Shown: positions 45,882 through 59,689 of the stretch, one piece after another | How positions within the stretch are numbered: the stretch's first letter is position 1 | Layout: the number at the start of each line of letters is the position of its first letter | DNA from: Emmonsiellopsis sp. PD_33 | Taxonomy: Eukaryota > Ascomycota > Eurotiomycetes > Onygenales > Ajellomycetaceae | Direction of reading: 5' to 3' | DNA: 64,000 bases | NCBI GenBank assembly: GCA_032988165.1 | Contig: JANTQF010000028.1 | Location: 1-64,000, forward strand | Position numbers and translations under genes: made by a program | The notes under the pieces: generated by a model | Told to the model about the DNA's origin: nothing | The model's database searches: none | Seen by the model: only the letters and a program-made list of their open reading frames with translations

Positions 45882-46876
45882 TTCTAAATATATAACCCCG
45901 CGATGTGCTTTCTATTGTTAGTTAGGATTCGCGTTTTTCTTCGTACGATATTGCCAATAACCAAGGGCAGTTCACGCATTCTCTGGATACGAGTTATCTT
46001 TTCTGTTGTTTATTTTCTTCTCGCCAATTGACCGATACCCTACTTACTGATAACTAATGTATAATACTTCTATGGCTGCCGGGAGCGGTGTCTTTTCTTT
46101 TGTATATTATTGCGAGGATAGTGTTGGATCTTGGAAGGAAATAGAGGTGTATTGCTTTCTTCTATCTGTGGGCAATACTTAATGTTTTTAATATAGCAAT
46201 ATCCTTGTTAGGTCTCTTTACTAGCAGCTGGATATTTCACATCAAGGAATTAGTGGAGACCTGGGAGGGTTAAATGCCGATAACACAGAATTCAGGCCAA
46301 GAATGCTTAGGCCTTGCCTATTTAGCTCCAAGAATTATTATTTCAGCGACGTTTTCCTTGCTCCATAGAACAATAGGCGAGGTTACTAGTTAGCGCGCGT
46401 CTATGGGGAAAATAGTAGCGCGTCAAATTAAACTACTGGGGAAGGTGGATACCTTCCCTGGTCCCAGACTCCCAGGCATCCAGACGCCGATCCACCACGC
46501 TTTTCTCAACGTCATCGCAATGGATGGGCTCCAATGGATTCTTTGTATTGCTCATATTAGGAGTCAATACTCCCTTTTGTTTCATTCCAAAGCATTGGCT
46601 CAATAAACTACACAGATGTTGACCGCTACGTGCCTTTGGGCCATTGGTGCGGGCGATGAGCTTCTAAAAGCTGGGTGCCTTTGGGCCACAGCCAATCCCG
46701 TTTAAAAGGAACGGAACTTGAATGAGAGGAGAGCGTTGATGCAAAATCCGCGGGCTATTATGGGAATGGGGATACGCGAACCCATCAGTTCCTAGCTCTG
46801 TCTCAAATTTCCCATCTCACATATTTTACTCTTTCGAAATGCTAATTAGCACTTCAGTTTCAGTCACCACCCACTC
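45882..46876. other. Convergent intergenic region
   Basis: AT-rich, with no supported gene. The GTGCCTTTGGGCCA phrase occurs twice near 46,628 and 46,676, a short direct repeat. Confidence 0.5.
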
Positions 46877-48055
46877 CTAGTTCACCAAATACACAAGCTT
46901 CTTCCCTCTAACCTCCCCATCCCTCAACCGCTGGATCCCCTCCAGCACACCCACCAACCCACCGCCACAGACTTCCTTGTGATGCGGTTTAATAGCCCCC
47001 TCAGCAAGCAGTCTCTCCGCAGTCGCCGCAAACTCCACAGCACTTTCAAAAGCTTCCTGCGGCGCTTCTAAAGTCTGTTCCTGTAACGCAAATGGTGCAT
47101 TAAAATATAACACGCCCATACAGAATTTGAAATCGAGGTCTGCACGATCGTTTTGGACGGGTGATATTGTGACGTGAGTGGCACCCTGCTTTAACACCGA
47201 GGAGCAGAATTGATAGCTTGTTTGTTGAGAGAAGCAGTCGATACAGAGGGAGAGAGACCCTCCGGCGAGCGTGCGGATTGCTGATGGGCTCGTGGGGTCG
47301 TTGTAGTCGAAGACATGGTCGGCCCCAAGCGTCTTGACCAGGGCAAAGTTGGCGGGCGAGCAGGTTGTGATTATTTCGAAATTTGATCTACGACATGATT
47401 CCTCCAGTTAGTCCTGGGCAGATCCGCTTCCAAGGGAAGTAAGGGGTTCCAGGGTCATCACAATTTAGCAAACTGCATCACCATGCGGCCCGTTGATGTG
47501 CTGCCTCCGTATACTAAAATCTGGCGCCGTTCCTCGTCGCCAGCCGGCGGCATCTGAAAACCCAGTGTATGATACTAGATCCTTTCCTCAGTCACATAAC
47601 CTCCCAAATCATACACACCATTCGAAGGAGGCACATAAACCTACCAGGATCGCCCCAGCAGTCAACACACTAACCCCCAACGAGGCAGCATCCTCAAACC
47701 CCATCGACTCCGGGATATGCAACTGAACATCCGCAACAACAACGATATACTCCGCAAACGCACCCCAATCCGGCTGCAGAGGATTGGGTCTCGTACACCC
47801 ACACACCCTGTCTCCCTTCTTGAAGTTCCGCTTCACGTCGCTCCCAACCTCCTCGACAATTCCCGCATAGTCACAGCCGAGTAAATCGCCCGGATCGCTA
47901 ATTTGCCAGGGGAGATCAATATCGAGCAGCTCGTGCGGGTTGAGACCCACGGCAACTGTTTTTACCAGGAGACATTTCGGTGGGAGGGTAGGAATGGGAC
48001 GGTCGGAGACGTGGACTGCGGGCCCGCCTTTTGCTTTGAGTTGGATGGCTTGCAT
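46877..48055 (-). CDS. ToxD-like medium-chain dehydrogenase/reductase
   Basis: The model is complement(46877..47387, 47462..47553, 47645..48055), 337 aa; introns are 91 and 74 nt. The N-terminal GroES-like domain shows LLVKTVAVGLNPHELLDID, GCDYAGIVEEVGSDV and FKKGDRVCG. The Rossmann domain shows ILVYGGSTSTGRMVMQFAKL and ITTCSPANFALVKTLGAD with VFDYNDP, which suits NADPH binding. The catalytic zinc cysteine of alcohol dehydrogenases is absent, as in enoyl-reductase-like members. ToxD and trans-acting enoyl reductases of polyketide clusters are in this family, but no biosynthetic partner lies nearby, so a stand-alone quinone/enoyl reductase is as likely. The substrate is unknown. Confidence 0.85.
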
Positions 48056-48455
48056 GTTTCGGGGTGGTTAATTTCGGGGGAAGTTCTTTACTTGGTTTAT
48101 TCTTGAGTATGGTTCGATGGGTTAATTATATATCAAGAGGCGACATGTAGTTTGTTATGATATTCAACTACATAACATGTCTCCGAGCATGCCTCCAGTA
48201 TGTCTCCGAGCGGGGCGCAGTTGGGGGGCTGCATCAAGCTAGGATCACTCCGTCTATTATCCGCCTGGGCAGCCACGCCTCATTCGCCCATTTCGTCTCG
48301 CATGCCTATCCAGCCCACAAGGGCGGTCTTCCATATTTTGCTGGAGGAGCTGACTCTGCCGGTCAGGGTTTAGGGTTAAAAGGCTTACATCATGCCGATG
48401 GATTAACTATGGACAGATATTAGTCATGTAAGTTAAATCACTTAACAGTTAATGA
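48056..48455. other. Divergent intergenic region
   Basis: Promoters of the reductase and the following gene. A near-duplicate phrase (ATGTCTCCGAGC / GTATGTCTCCGAGC) occurs near 48,178 and 48,198. No gene. Confidence 0.4.
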
Positions 48456-48596
48456 ATGACAATAGACATCTTACCTCCTGATATCACAGCATCTAGTGAC
48501 TCTTCATGTGCCTTCATAATTCTCTCTGGATTCAAACCCATCCCTGTTTCTTTCTATTCCTTGCGCATACCATCCACCTCAACTTTCTCTCCAACT

Positions 48597-49678
48597 ATGG
48601 GCTCCCACATAAACCCAACAACACGCTCATTACGAAGCAACACCATCATCCCATCAGAAGCACCGTCCGCCCAACGGCTGTTTAACGACATCCGAAAGGT
48701 GATATTAACAACTAATAACTCTACCGACTTAGCCTTTCCGAATATCCCCCCTTCTGCCGGACTGCAGATCGCCACATCATTTCCAGAGGATCCTGATATA
48801 GAGAGGGCTCACCCTCGGTAGGTCACTAACACCATATTTACTCCCAAAGAGTTCTGAGGTGACTAGTATCAACTATTCCAGGATTTCTTACAACTCAGTG
48901 ACGCAAGTCCTGACAGCCCGGGTCATGCCCTCCCGTATCCTCGACTGCCATCAGGACTGGCTATCCAAAGAGCTGTGCTACCATATGAGTTCTGTAGGCT
49001 TTCTCACAGCTGCAGAGATACTTGAGCTCAATATCGGGACTGGAACGAGTGGGTAGCATTCCACCACTTTTGTTCCCCTTCAACCTTCGGCTTTTCTCCT
49101 TTTTTATTGTTGAACTTCTACGTATTAATTTTTTTCGTATGTATAGCTTTTCACGGATTTGCCGCTCCATATGCGCACTCTTCAAAAGAACCTGATGCGT
49201 ACCTTCTCCCTCACCAGGTACCTTTACCGACAGTTGTAATAGAGACTGGCTGGTCAGAATCATGGCCTCGATTAATCGGAGACAAGGATCTCTGGCTTGT
49301 GGGCGGAGGGGGGGCTGTTCAACTAGTATTCCTGATCAAATGGGCGAAGATAACGCGCAACAGGGTCAAGGGTGAATTGCAACTTTATGGGAGGGATCCT
49401 GCTGGGAACGTTGTTCTATTTCAGACTGAAGTAAGTAACTACTAATAGCTGTCACACTTTACTTTAGGGGGGAAGCAACTGATAATATATGAAAGCCCAT
49501 TTTCCCCGCGCCAGCAGCCGGCAGTCCAGTCCAGACAATACCCATCACCAGAGGGCAGCTCTTTGGTGCACAGGCCATTCCTGGTAGAAATCCAAATGAT
49601 ATCTACCAGCTCTCTGTTGCAAATTTACGCACAGGAGCAGACCAATCAATAAGGGGAATGGGATTTGTTCCCGCGTAA
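48597..49678 (+). CDS. Conserved fungal protein of unknown function
   Basis: Exons 48597-48817, 48882-49048, 49147-49430 and 49496-49678 join in frame to 284 aa without a stop; an in-frame ATG at 48456 is an alternative start. Donors are GTAGGT, GTGGGT and GTAAGT. I recognise a large fungal family of unknown function: RISYNSVTQVLTARV, CHQDWLSKEL, KEPDAYLLPHQ, the core PTVVIETGWSESWPRL, LWLVGGGGAVQLVFLIKWAK, GELQLYGRDPAGN, then ITRGQLFGAQAIPGRNPND and the C-terminal GFVPA. The ET/ES..P..D core recalls restriction-endonuclease-like folds, but I only suggest this. The gene appears intact although it is the last before the mutated AT-rich block, whose CpG-free stretch begins about 30 bp after its stop codon. 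Confidence 0.8.
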
Positions 49679-51239
49679 TTTCCTCATTCATCTCTTGCTA
49701 GTTTGCCGCCAATCTTTATCCACAGAAGTGGAAATGCCATCCCCAAGCCTGAAACAACACCCTCACCCCTCTGCTTTTATGACCCCAATCAAAAGTTTCT
49801 TGGAGGTTAATGCTGAGATGGTGTGCAGTTCTTCACTCCTGGCTATCATGCTGGAATCTGTCCCCAATCTGGGGAACATCATGGCAGACACTCTTTAGTT
49901 GTTGGACTGCTGAACCCTGTGATGTGATGGTTGATGAAGAATTAAAGATAGCTATAAAATTAGGGGAGATAAATAAGGTAGAGGATATGAAGATAGAGGA
50001 GGGTGAGTATGTTTTTTTCTAAGTTTTTTAGAATAGAATATAGGTCTGTTTTTTTTTTTTTTCTTCTAGATAGATAGTTAGAGATAATACAATGAATGGA
50101 TGTTTTTTTTAATTATTTTTCTAATCTAAAAATTAAAATATAATAAAATATCAATATTCTACCTCAGTAGATGATGTATACATGATAAATCTAATACTTT
50201 ATAGTTATATTATAACTCTGACATATAGAATGATAGTAGAATAGTATGATAATTAGCTTCTAAGCCTTCTATTATAATTTACTTTCTGATATATTTGCTA
50301 GAGTATTGTGCTAGATGAATTATTAATGAAATTTTAGCATTATATTTCAGAGAATAGTAGATATACTATTAAATTGAGGTTTACTATCATATTATTACTT
50401 CAACACATAGAATAGTAGTAAAATGAGGTAGTAGCTATCTATAATTTTATAAAATAATTATATATTCTTAAAATTCTTTATAATTTTAATACATATAGAT
50501 TAAAAGCTTTAATATTAATGGAATATTAAGATTATATTTCAGAGAATAGTAATTCCACAGTAAAATCCACTTTCCATAGTGATATAATAGCTCTAATTCA
50601 TATAATAGCATCAGAGCTGTTGAAGTACCATTCTGATGGACCATAAAAATCCAGTATGAGTTTATATTTAAATGCTTAACTTTTCTAGCTTATAATGTGT
50701 GGTTGGCAGCAGCTGAGTGTAATTGGGAAAACTTGAGATGAAAATATTATATAGAATAAGGTTGTATTTCTATGGTTTCTAAGTCACCTGTGGGTATTTA
50801 TACCTCAGGGCCTGACTAAGCTAACTATGTGACTAAGCATCCTGGCTACTCCATGGTGTGGAGTATAGGCACATAATAATTACTCCTTTTTGAAAAGCAT
50901 ATAATACCCTCATTATGATAATTCCATACTAATTTAACAGAGTAAAATAAAGAATATTTTAGTAGAGAACATAAAGAACATTTCAGCATAAAGAAGAAAA
51001 GAAAAGAAAATATATTAATAGAGTAAATAGAACTATCTATCTATTTAATATTTATTTTCACATTTAATTTGATAAATAGGATTATCTATCTACTCTGTAT
51101 TTATCTCTATATCTAACTTATTCAGTATACTCTTCAGTTTAACTTATAGTATCTCAAGTATGATCTGATAAATAACCTCTTTATCTATCTACAAGTTGAC
51201 TGTGCTTTCTACCTTCTTATGATAGAGATTCTGTAGATG

Positions 51240-52000
51240 AGCAACTCATTTAATTATTTCTTCTTAATATATATTATTAGCAGGCTTGATGATATCTTGA
51301 TTATTAATCTATATGATAGTATTAATATTCTTATTGATCTTCTGTGTGCTTTTATTGAGTATAATAGCATGTGTGACTTCTATATGATAATACTACTAAG
51401 TAATCTGTTAAGCTTTTTATTCTTTTAGATTATATAGTATCATTATGAGGTAGATAGCTTTATTCTTTACAGTGTTATATTGAGCTTTCTTCTTAATAAG
51501 AGCTTAGGCTTGAATCTTATTGATAGCCTGATGCAATTTATTAGTAAGTAATATATATATTTCAATATGTGATATTCTTATGATATGGAGCTAATTAACT
51601 TCTTCAAGAATATCTTCCCTGCCTATATTATAGAGAATTATAATGTGTTTGATTACTTGAAGGTTCATAAGTAGGTCTGACTACTGAGTATTAATACTTA
51701 TAGTATGAGATGATATGACTATAATGATAGCTACAGTGAGAGTAATATTAGCTATATGAGAGGGGCTTATTATAAGTTACTTTATGAGTACATTACTGTC
51801 AGAATCATCCTTCTTAGTCTATTTACTGAGAAAGCTATTATCTGTTATATCTACTAGACTATCTATCTATCTCTATTTTTCATAAAAGTGCTGTAGGATC
51901 TCTGTGTCTACATAACTAATATATTAGCTTCTAATTATACTGGCTAAGGGATATTTAATGTTATATGATTTAATTTAATTGACATGCTTTTTTTTATTTT
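51240..52000 (+). pseudogene. Unidentified coding relic, plus strand
   Basis: Several adjacent stretches on the plus strand look protein-like across stops: LDDILIINLYDSINILIDLL, then KNIFPAYIIENYNVFDYLKV (about 51,600-51,670), YYKLLYEYITVRIILLSLFT and DLCVYITNILASNYTG. I cannot assign a family. It may be another transposon or a captured gene. The low stop density compared with neighbouring sequence is the only evidence for coding origin. Confidence 0.35.
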
Positions 52001-54049
52001 ATTCCTACAGGTTATCTATAGCCTCATCAACTTAATCTTTAGTTGTATTAGAGGAGAATATAGTGATATTTCCTTGATATCATTTAGTAATTAAGAGATT
52101 AATTTCCCAGTTATAAGTTTCTACTCACTAATTATAAAGTTAGATGTAGTATGTATTTTCTACTATAATTTTATCTACATTTTATTAGCTCTAAACTTAC
52201 TTGGTAGCAACATTATAATTATTCTTAATAGTATATATTAGGTTAAAATGCATCTGATTTTCTTAAAGATGACATTCTAGCAAGTCATAATATTTATAGC
52301 CTGAATTCTTTATAGTGAGATGTAAGTATATAGATTCATTGTAATTATAAATCTTCATAATATTTCCTATATTATAGTTTATAGTTATCTTTAGCTTCAT
52401 TCTATTAACAGTCATTCTAATTTTGAGCTTTCTCACTTCCACTTTATTCTCTACTAATAGTGCATTAGGTGATGGTTCCTTAAAGTTATAGTTATTTTCT
52501 GGATTAAAGTATATCTTAAGAGGTAAGTATTATAGAGTATTACCTGCAATTCATGAGATCTCCTTCTTATACTTCTTATCAGCCTATTTCTATGAATATT
52601 CTTAAACTTTGAAGATATAATAGCTATTATGTAGATCTTAATTTGCAGCTTATCTGTTCATACTGTTGATGACTTTCTTGAGTGTGCTTATAGATTTAGT
52701 GGAGATTACTTCTAGAGATAGAGAGTATTTATACATTTTAATAATAAACTTTATAGTATATTTCTCTATATAACTCATTATCTTGATGTTTTCAACAGCT
52801 TTATTATCTTCAGCTTGCTGAGCTACTATTTTATCTTTCCCTTTTATACTAAACTGGCCTGTGATTAGAATAGATATCTTACATTATTTCTTTAATATAT
52901 AAGTAAGAGTAAGAAGGTTGTTAGCTAATACTAACTATAAGTACTTAAAGGACATCATACTGTTAGAGATTCTGTGATATTTATTAGTAAATAAATAAGT
53001 AGGCTGGATATTTTACATGTGATCTTCTAAATTACTGTGGAGATATTAGAAGTTAATAGATATTATATAGACTAATAGAAGTTAATTAGGGGGTTTATAT
53101 ATCTTTCTATTAAGTGAAGTGTTATTGGTGAATTTACTATAATAATGAATGTAAAGGTATTTAAGCTAAAAAGTTAAGATGTTTATTATAATAAATCTTT
53201 CATATATATAGTGAATACTAGCTTAGAAATGTACTCTAATAATGATATTTATTATAAAAGTTTTATATTCTATGGTTCAGTATTTATGATGGGTAGGATA
53301 GCTAAAGCCAATTAGAATAGTACATCTATAAGTAAGAGCTTACACATATAAGTAAATAGGAGTAAGACTAGTAAAAGACATATAGATAAATAGGGTATAA
53401 CTAGTGTAGAGTAGTATATTTCTAATAGAGTAATAAATATTTCATAATAAACAGTAATAGTTCAGATATGAGAAGGTTTTAATAATAGATAAGAATATGA
53501 AAATTCTATGAATATAATCTCATAATCTCTATTATATAGAGGAAATTAAAAAGCACTTTTAAATTTATTTATAAGAATTTAGAATTTCTAGGCTATTACC
53601 TTTAGGGATCATCAGCCTTATCATTATAAAATTAACAGTGAATAGAATTCTTCTTATTCATACTTATATTATTATATAAGTTCTTTCATATCTAATAGAG
53701 CATGCATAGAATATTACTAGTTCTCTTCTAGTTCATACTCTTTTCATTATACTGTGTAGATAGATAATCCATCTAACTTCTCTATAATTTACTGTGATTT
53801 AAGGTGTGTGTTTAAGTGTACAATCTTAATGATATCACTAATAAGAAGCTGAGAAATGCAGAGCTACATAATATTCCTATAATTATAATAGAGTAAATTA
53901 TCATTAAGATTAATGTGATATAGTAGCTTGAATTGATTTTTTATAAGTAGTACACTATTTGCTTTTATGACTTCTAAAATTATAGTCAGTTTTGAGTCTT
54001 GCTGATAGGCATTTAGAAGTCTTTATCAGAACTATAAGAATATTATAAC

Positions 54050-55450
54050 TACTATAATTATATAATTTACTAGAAATATATTTATAGCCTCAGCAGCTAG
54101 ATCTTTTAGAGGCTCATTCTAATCTATAGGTGCATCTGACTGCAATTAGGACAGAGTATCTAAAATGATATATATATAGCTAGGTTTATGAAATATTTGT
54201 AGGTTAAATCATTATATATATTGAGTAGCTTAGATGAGCCTCAAGTTGAGCTTATTTATAGAAGAGGTGGTTAGTAATATCTATCTGGCAATTTATAGTG
54301 TGATTAAATGATCAGTATATATAATCATTGGAAGTTTTATAGTCTTAATCATATATCACACTTTCTTAAGTGTTCAGATCAGACATGTAACCTTCAGTTT
54401 AATTAGCTAGTATCTAATTTCTATTAATGTGAGAATTTTAAAGAGAAATATAATAGGCTCTATTATAATTAATAGAGGTAGAGTCTTAAAGTCTGAGGTT
54501 CTTTTATACTATATCTTCCTCAGTGGTGTTTATTTTAGTTTTACATGAAATATTATCATCTCAAAGCCCCTCTATTTAGAGACATCAATGTTGAAGAAGA
54601 GATAATACATATTATTATAATATATTAAGAAGAGACTCTTAGTAAATACTATCTATATGTCATTGAATGTCTTCTCTTCCTTTTCTATGGGTTTTTCAAG
54701 AAATATTTGAGTAAAGAATTATATTCATAGCCTTTTTTTTATTAATATATTCTTAAGGAGCATCATCTTCTGCACCTACAAGAATTCTATATAATATGTG
54801 TAGAAGAGCATGTAGTTTCTTAGTCATCTCATTATATTAAGATAAATCTCTAGGTTCTTCAGATTCTTAAGAAATATGATTCTTACCAGTGTGGTGATAT
54901 GATCCTCTATTAGTGTGAGGCCTAGAGATGAGACCTTATATTCTAGTAATTTAACTAAGAGAAAGCTAATAAATGCTTTCTTTAGATTGATAATAATATT
55001 TTTATTATAAAATAAACTGAAGATATTTCTTAGATATTTACTGTATTTCTTTATAATGATACTTGCAGCAACTAGGTTATCAATATAATAGTAGATGAAC
55101 TTCTTAAACTTCTTTAGAAAGAGGTTAATTTTATGCTGTATATATACTGGTGAGTTTATATATTCTATTATAGTAATTAAGGAAATCTTCTGTCTGCAGT
55201 ATGATATAACTAATAAGTATTATTAATAATCATAACAGACTCTCTATTAGTAGAAGAAGCTTGTGTAGTTAAGAATAGTAATATAATAGTACTCTTTCAT
55301 GAAGTTAATAATCTCTACCTATTATATTATTAAATATATGTTAGGCTCAACTATCTTATTTAGTTTCTAAATGTTAATAATAGAGTAGTTTTTCTATATA
55401 TTATTTACTTCTTTTCAGACTATAAATACTGAGTATCTAAAGGGAATATA
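54050..55450 (-). mobile_element. Ty3/gypsy retrotransposon relic: reverse transcriptase and RNase H
   Basis: Reading the minus strand through stops gives a Ty3/gypsy pol segment. The reverse transcriptase part runs from about 55,420 to 54,760: KLNKIVEPNIYL, TSFFYQ followed by a stop where the family has Trp, IIEYINSPVYIQHKI, then the degraded catalytic YIDD box as YYIDNLV, and a thumb with ISFLLVKLLEYKVSSLGL. The RNase H part runs from about 54,640 to 54,080: DVSK, LIEIRY then a stop, IIYTDH, TTSSINKLNLRLI and IFHKPSYIY, matching the usual DASK, EKNYWPTELE, VYTDH, STDKLNLRLVRAS and RHKAGKSN. gag, protease, integrase and LTRs could not be placed. Confidence 0.88.
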
Positions 55451-58400
55451 ATTTATTACTCATTTCATGTACTCTTAAGCATATAATTTATTAAAGAGTT
55501 TATCTATAACCTTATAGTCTTTCTAGTCTAGAGGATATATCTTTACCTAGATCTGAAGCTTATAATTCTTTAGAAGTAAGAGGAGAATCTACATTTATTT
55601 ATCTTCTAGAAGGTCTACAATATTACTATAGTCCTTTCAGATTTTAGAAAATTTATTATAAATTTACATGAAGTATTTTGTGGTCTCCTCATCACTATAG
55701 ATTGTTATACTATTAGATAGTTTTACTTTTACCCTAATAGAGTTAATGTTGATGGCATGTAAAGATTCCTCTAGTAACTCTAGTATATTTAGGTTGTCAT
55801 TTAGCTCATACTAGGGCTATTTCTTAGGTAGGCTAAGAGCTAGTAGCTCTGCTGTGAGATTAATCAAATATATATCTATAGTATTATATTTTCTGAGAGT
55901 GTTAATGTGAGATCTCTGTGGGATCATAACTTACCTATCTATATTATTTATAACATAAGTAAATAGGAGATTATAGTCTATGATTTGAATATATACCTGA
56001 AGTGAGGACATAGCTAGGTTAAAGATATAGTCCCTATCAGTTGATAGTTACTCCTCTTTGTCAAGATAACATCTAAGGGGAATTTTCACCTCTAATCTAA
56101 GCAAAATGATAACTTTAGTATCTAAATATACTAACCTGATAGCTTGATGATCTTTTCTTAATATCACTAAGATCTTAACTTTTATATTCTTATATAACTT
56201 TATCTATAGTATTCTCTTATTTAAATCTATAATGATGCTCTTTAGCATCATATTATCTATACTAAGTAATAAGTTAATATGAAGATTATTAATGATATAT
56301 ACCTTTATTAAGATTTAGATAAGTACTAGTATACATTTCCTATCTAATAGAACTACTAATAATATGAGTAAAATTATAATCATTTTAGAGGATTCTGTAG
56401 AGTCTCTAATGCTCCTAACTAATATTTATAGATATAATAGATGTGGTATTTTATTATATTACTACTCTAGGAACTTCTTACTTATAAGAGTCATTATGCA
56501 GTCTAAATCTACATATATTAGCAATGACTTGGAGCTATTCTAATAAAATACTATAATAGTAATATACTTCTAGTTGTAGAATATATATCTATATGGTGTA
56601 TCTGAGTCTACTAATTACTAGGATACTATTATCTTTAATATACAGTCAGGGCTTGTATGAAAGGCTTGTGAAGTTACTGTGCAGATCTTTAGATACTTAT
56701 ATAAATTATTATGTGAATTAAATGCCTCACTATATTTATAATAAGTGGCTGTTATGAGATCTATGTGAAATATATCTACCTCTAGATTATATGCATTATT
56801 ATTATATGATTATTAATTTATTCCTATAGATCATTTATAAGCATTTTTAATTTATTATAGTAGAGGTTGAATTTTACCTCTTAATCATATGAATCTTTTG
56901 TGGACTCCTCTGATTTCTTTAAGTTAATATGAAATGCTACCTATTTATGTAGCTGCTAATTTCATAGCTGCCTACTAAACTGAGTTGCATTTTTACTAGT
57001 AGGTGTTGAGAGCTAAAGTTATTATTTTAGAGCTAATAGTTTAGAATGATCTTACTAGGCTTTACCTTAGTAGTTTCTATCATACTGGTTGTATGTATTA
57101 CACTAATTATAGTTATATTAGTTGTTGTTTCCACTGTAGCTGCCATGATACTACTTGTTAGTATAATCCTGAGTTTGATATCTAGGCTGATACTGGTAAG
57201 CAGACTATTCAAACTAGTAGAAGTATAATCCTCTATTACATTTATAATAATTACTCTAAGAGGTAAAGTTATTATAATAGAATCTATACTAGTTATATAT
57301 ACTATTTATATATTAATTACTACTTATAAATTAATCCATTTAGTTGATCTACTTGTAGTGAATGATCTCTATAAACTTCTTAATAATCATATCTTCTTCT
57401 AGTTCATTAATAGTGGCTTGCAAGGTAACATCTAGATTGTTTCATATATATAGGACTTAAGCATACTCAGTGTCTTCTTAGCTGCAGTGTTTAGTAGCTG
57501 AAGATACATTAAGAATGTAGAAGATTAAACTGTATTTATTATAGAAATTCTAGAGAGAGTATTTTATCTCATTAAGTTTTTATAGTATTTAACTATTCTT
57601 AATGTGAAATTATTATTAAAGAATCTTGATCCACTCTTTCACTCTATTATTAATTATAATAAGGTCTATATAGATGATGTTATTAAGCTTCTAATTCTAC
57701 TAGAATTCTACTTCTTCTTTAAGGTATAAATTTAAATTCTATTGGATTCTTGCTGTATTTCTGATTAGAATAGTAACCTTAAGCTAATTAATAAATATAT
57801 AGATATTCTAGTAATATATCTTATCTTTCTTATTAATAATATTATCATGGCCTCATAATGTTGGTGCATCAGAGTAGAAAAAACTAATATCCTGAGGTTT
57901 TCATGGAGTAATTAAGGTTAGTGGTGCAGATAGAGGCTGCACTGATAGCTAGACTAATATCAGCTAAGTAATAATAGCTTTAATATGAGAGAGTAATTTC
58001 TATAAGATTTACATTTAGTGTGGGATGAAGCCTATATTATTAGTAAATTCATCAGTATCTATAGTAGCTGAGATGCTATTCATATTTAATATATTATCAA
58101 GCTATTTAATGAATAATAGCTGTGAGAGTTACTCTTTATTAGTAGAAGTTACATTTAGAGTCTCTAGAGACTTCATAGGTGTTAACTGCAGTACTCTGTA
58201 AAATAGTATGCTACTTAATACTGAGTTAATCTACAAGAATTACTAAGCTAAATGAGGTAGAGTGTTGTTCTTCAAGTATGACTTTAGACCTAGTAGAAGA
58301 TATACTTATCTTACTGATAAAATTTTGAAGAATATTTCTTCTTAGTAGGTAAATATATAACTCTATTTAAAGTAATCTGTATGATTATGAAATTTGAGAA

Positions 58401-59689
58401 CTACTTAATTAAGTAATGAATAATTAATAGGCTAGTCTAATAGTATTAGTGAGATCATCTAAGCATTCTTGGAATTTCTATATAAATTGACTTATAAGTA
58501 TGTATGCTCTTGTGGTTCTATGAATACCTATCTAAACTTAGATAGAGAGTTTAGATAGATAGTTTACTTAGTTATAAATATTACTTTTATAATTATAGTG
58601 TTTTATAAAGAGTCATGATGAGAAAAGTTAAAGTTAAAATACTTAATAATCTAATGAGTAAGTTTTACTATCTAAATGTAAAAGATCATTCTATAGTTCT
58701 TTAGATATGAGAGCTACTAATATTAATAACTATTATTAGATAGAATAGATCTTTTAAAAGAAAGAGTTCACAGAAAAGTATGAAAAGTAAGAAAAATATT
58801 ATACTCTTTTAGAATAAGAGTAATTAGAAGATGTGTGTTAATATAATGAATGTATATATACTATACCCTTTTAGAGAAAGAACTATGGAAAATCTTAGAA
58901 AAACATAAAAAACTAAAAAGAGAGAAAGTACTTTTTGAGAGGGGTAAAAAAGTAGGCAATTTCTAAGAAATATATAAAGAATTTGTATGAGAGCTTCAAG
59001 CAGTTAATTTATAAGCAAATAGTAGTTTGAATATAGTATGATAAATTTCCATAATAGTAGCTTAGAATCAGAAGTAGCATAGTAAATAAATATAAGTAAC
59101 TAAAATAAATATAATAGAGTAATTTCTATGAAAGTTCTATAGGTAACTTGGGATTTTCTTACTGGGTTCAGTAATCTAGAGTAGATGTTTATGAATTTAT
59201 CAGGAGATCAAATAGAATAATGCATGCAGAGAATGTAATAAAAACACTGTGTGTCATTAATATTATAGTAAAAAGCTTGATTCTTCTAAGTCTCTGGAAG
59301 CTCCATGATATAGATATCATCAGTCAGGCTGACTAATCTAAGCTAAGGAGTATGAGCAGGAGGACATAAGAATGTGTAAAGCTTCTATATAGCAAGTGCT
59401 AGGATTTTAGAGAAAGTCTGTGTTCTTACTGACCTGCTGATAATAAAATAAAACTAACTAAGCATTATCTGTAGTATCTCTATAGATAGAGGGAAAACTA
59501 ATTAATCATCACAATCATTATAGCATCTCCAAGTGGAGGCATCTCTTTGTTAAGGCAGAAACAAACAAGAGGTATCTCTAAATAGAGACATCTCTTTATT
59601 AAGGTAGAAAGAAAGTAAAAATAAAAGAAATAAATAAAGGTATAAGCATTCTACCCTATTCTCCTAGATGCTTATAGAGGCTTTTAATA

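Noticed and set aside
46877..48055. Secondary-metabolite cluster anchored by the ToxD-like gene
   Set aside because: No polyketide or peptide synthetase, transporter or cluster regulator is near; the family also occurs alone.
57046..57228. Hydrophobic 60-residue open frame, membrane-like
   Set aside because: It arises from AT-rich, mutated repeat DNA (Ile/Leu/Val codons dominate by composition).
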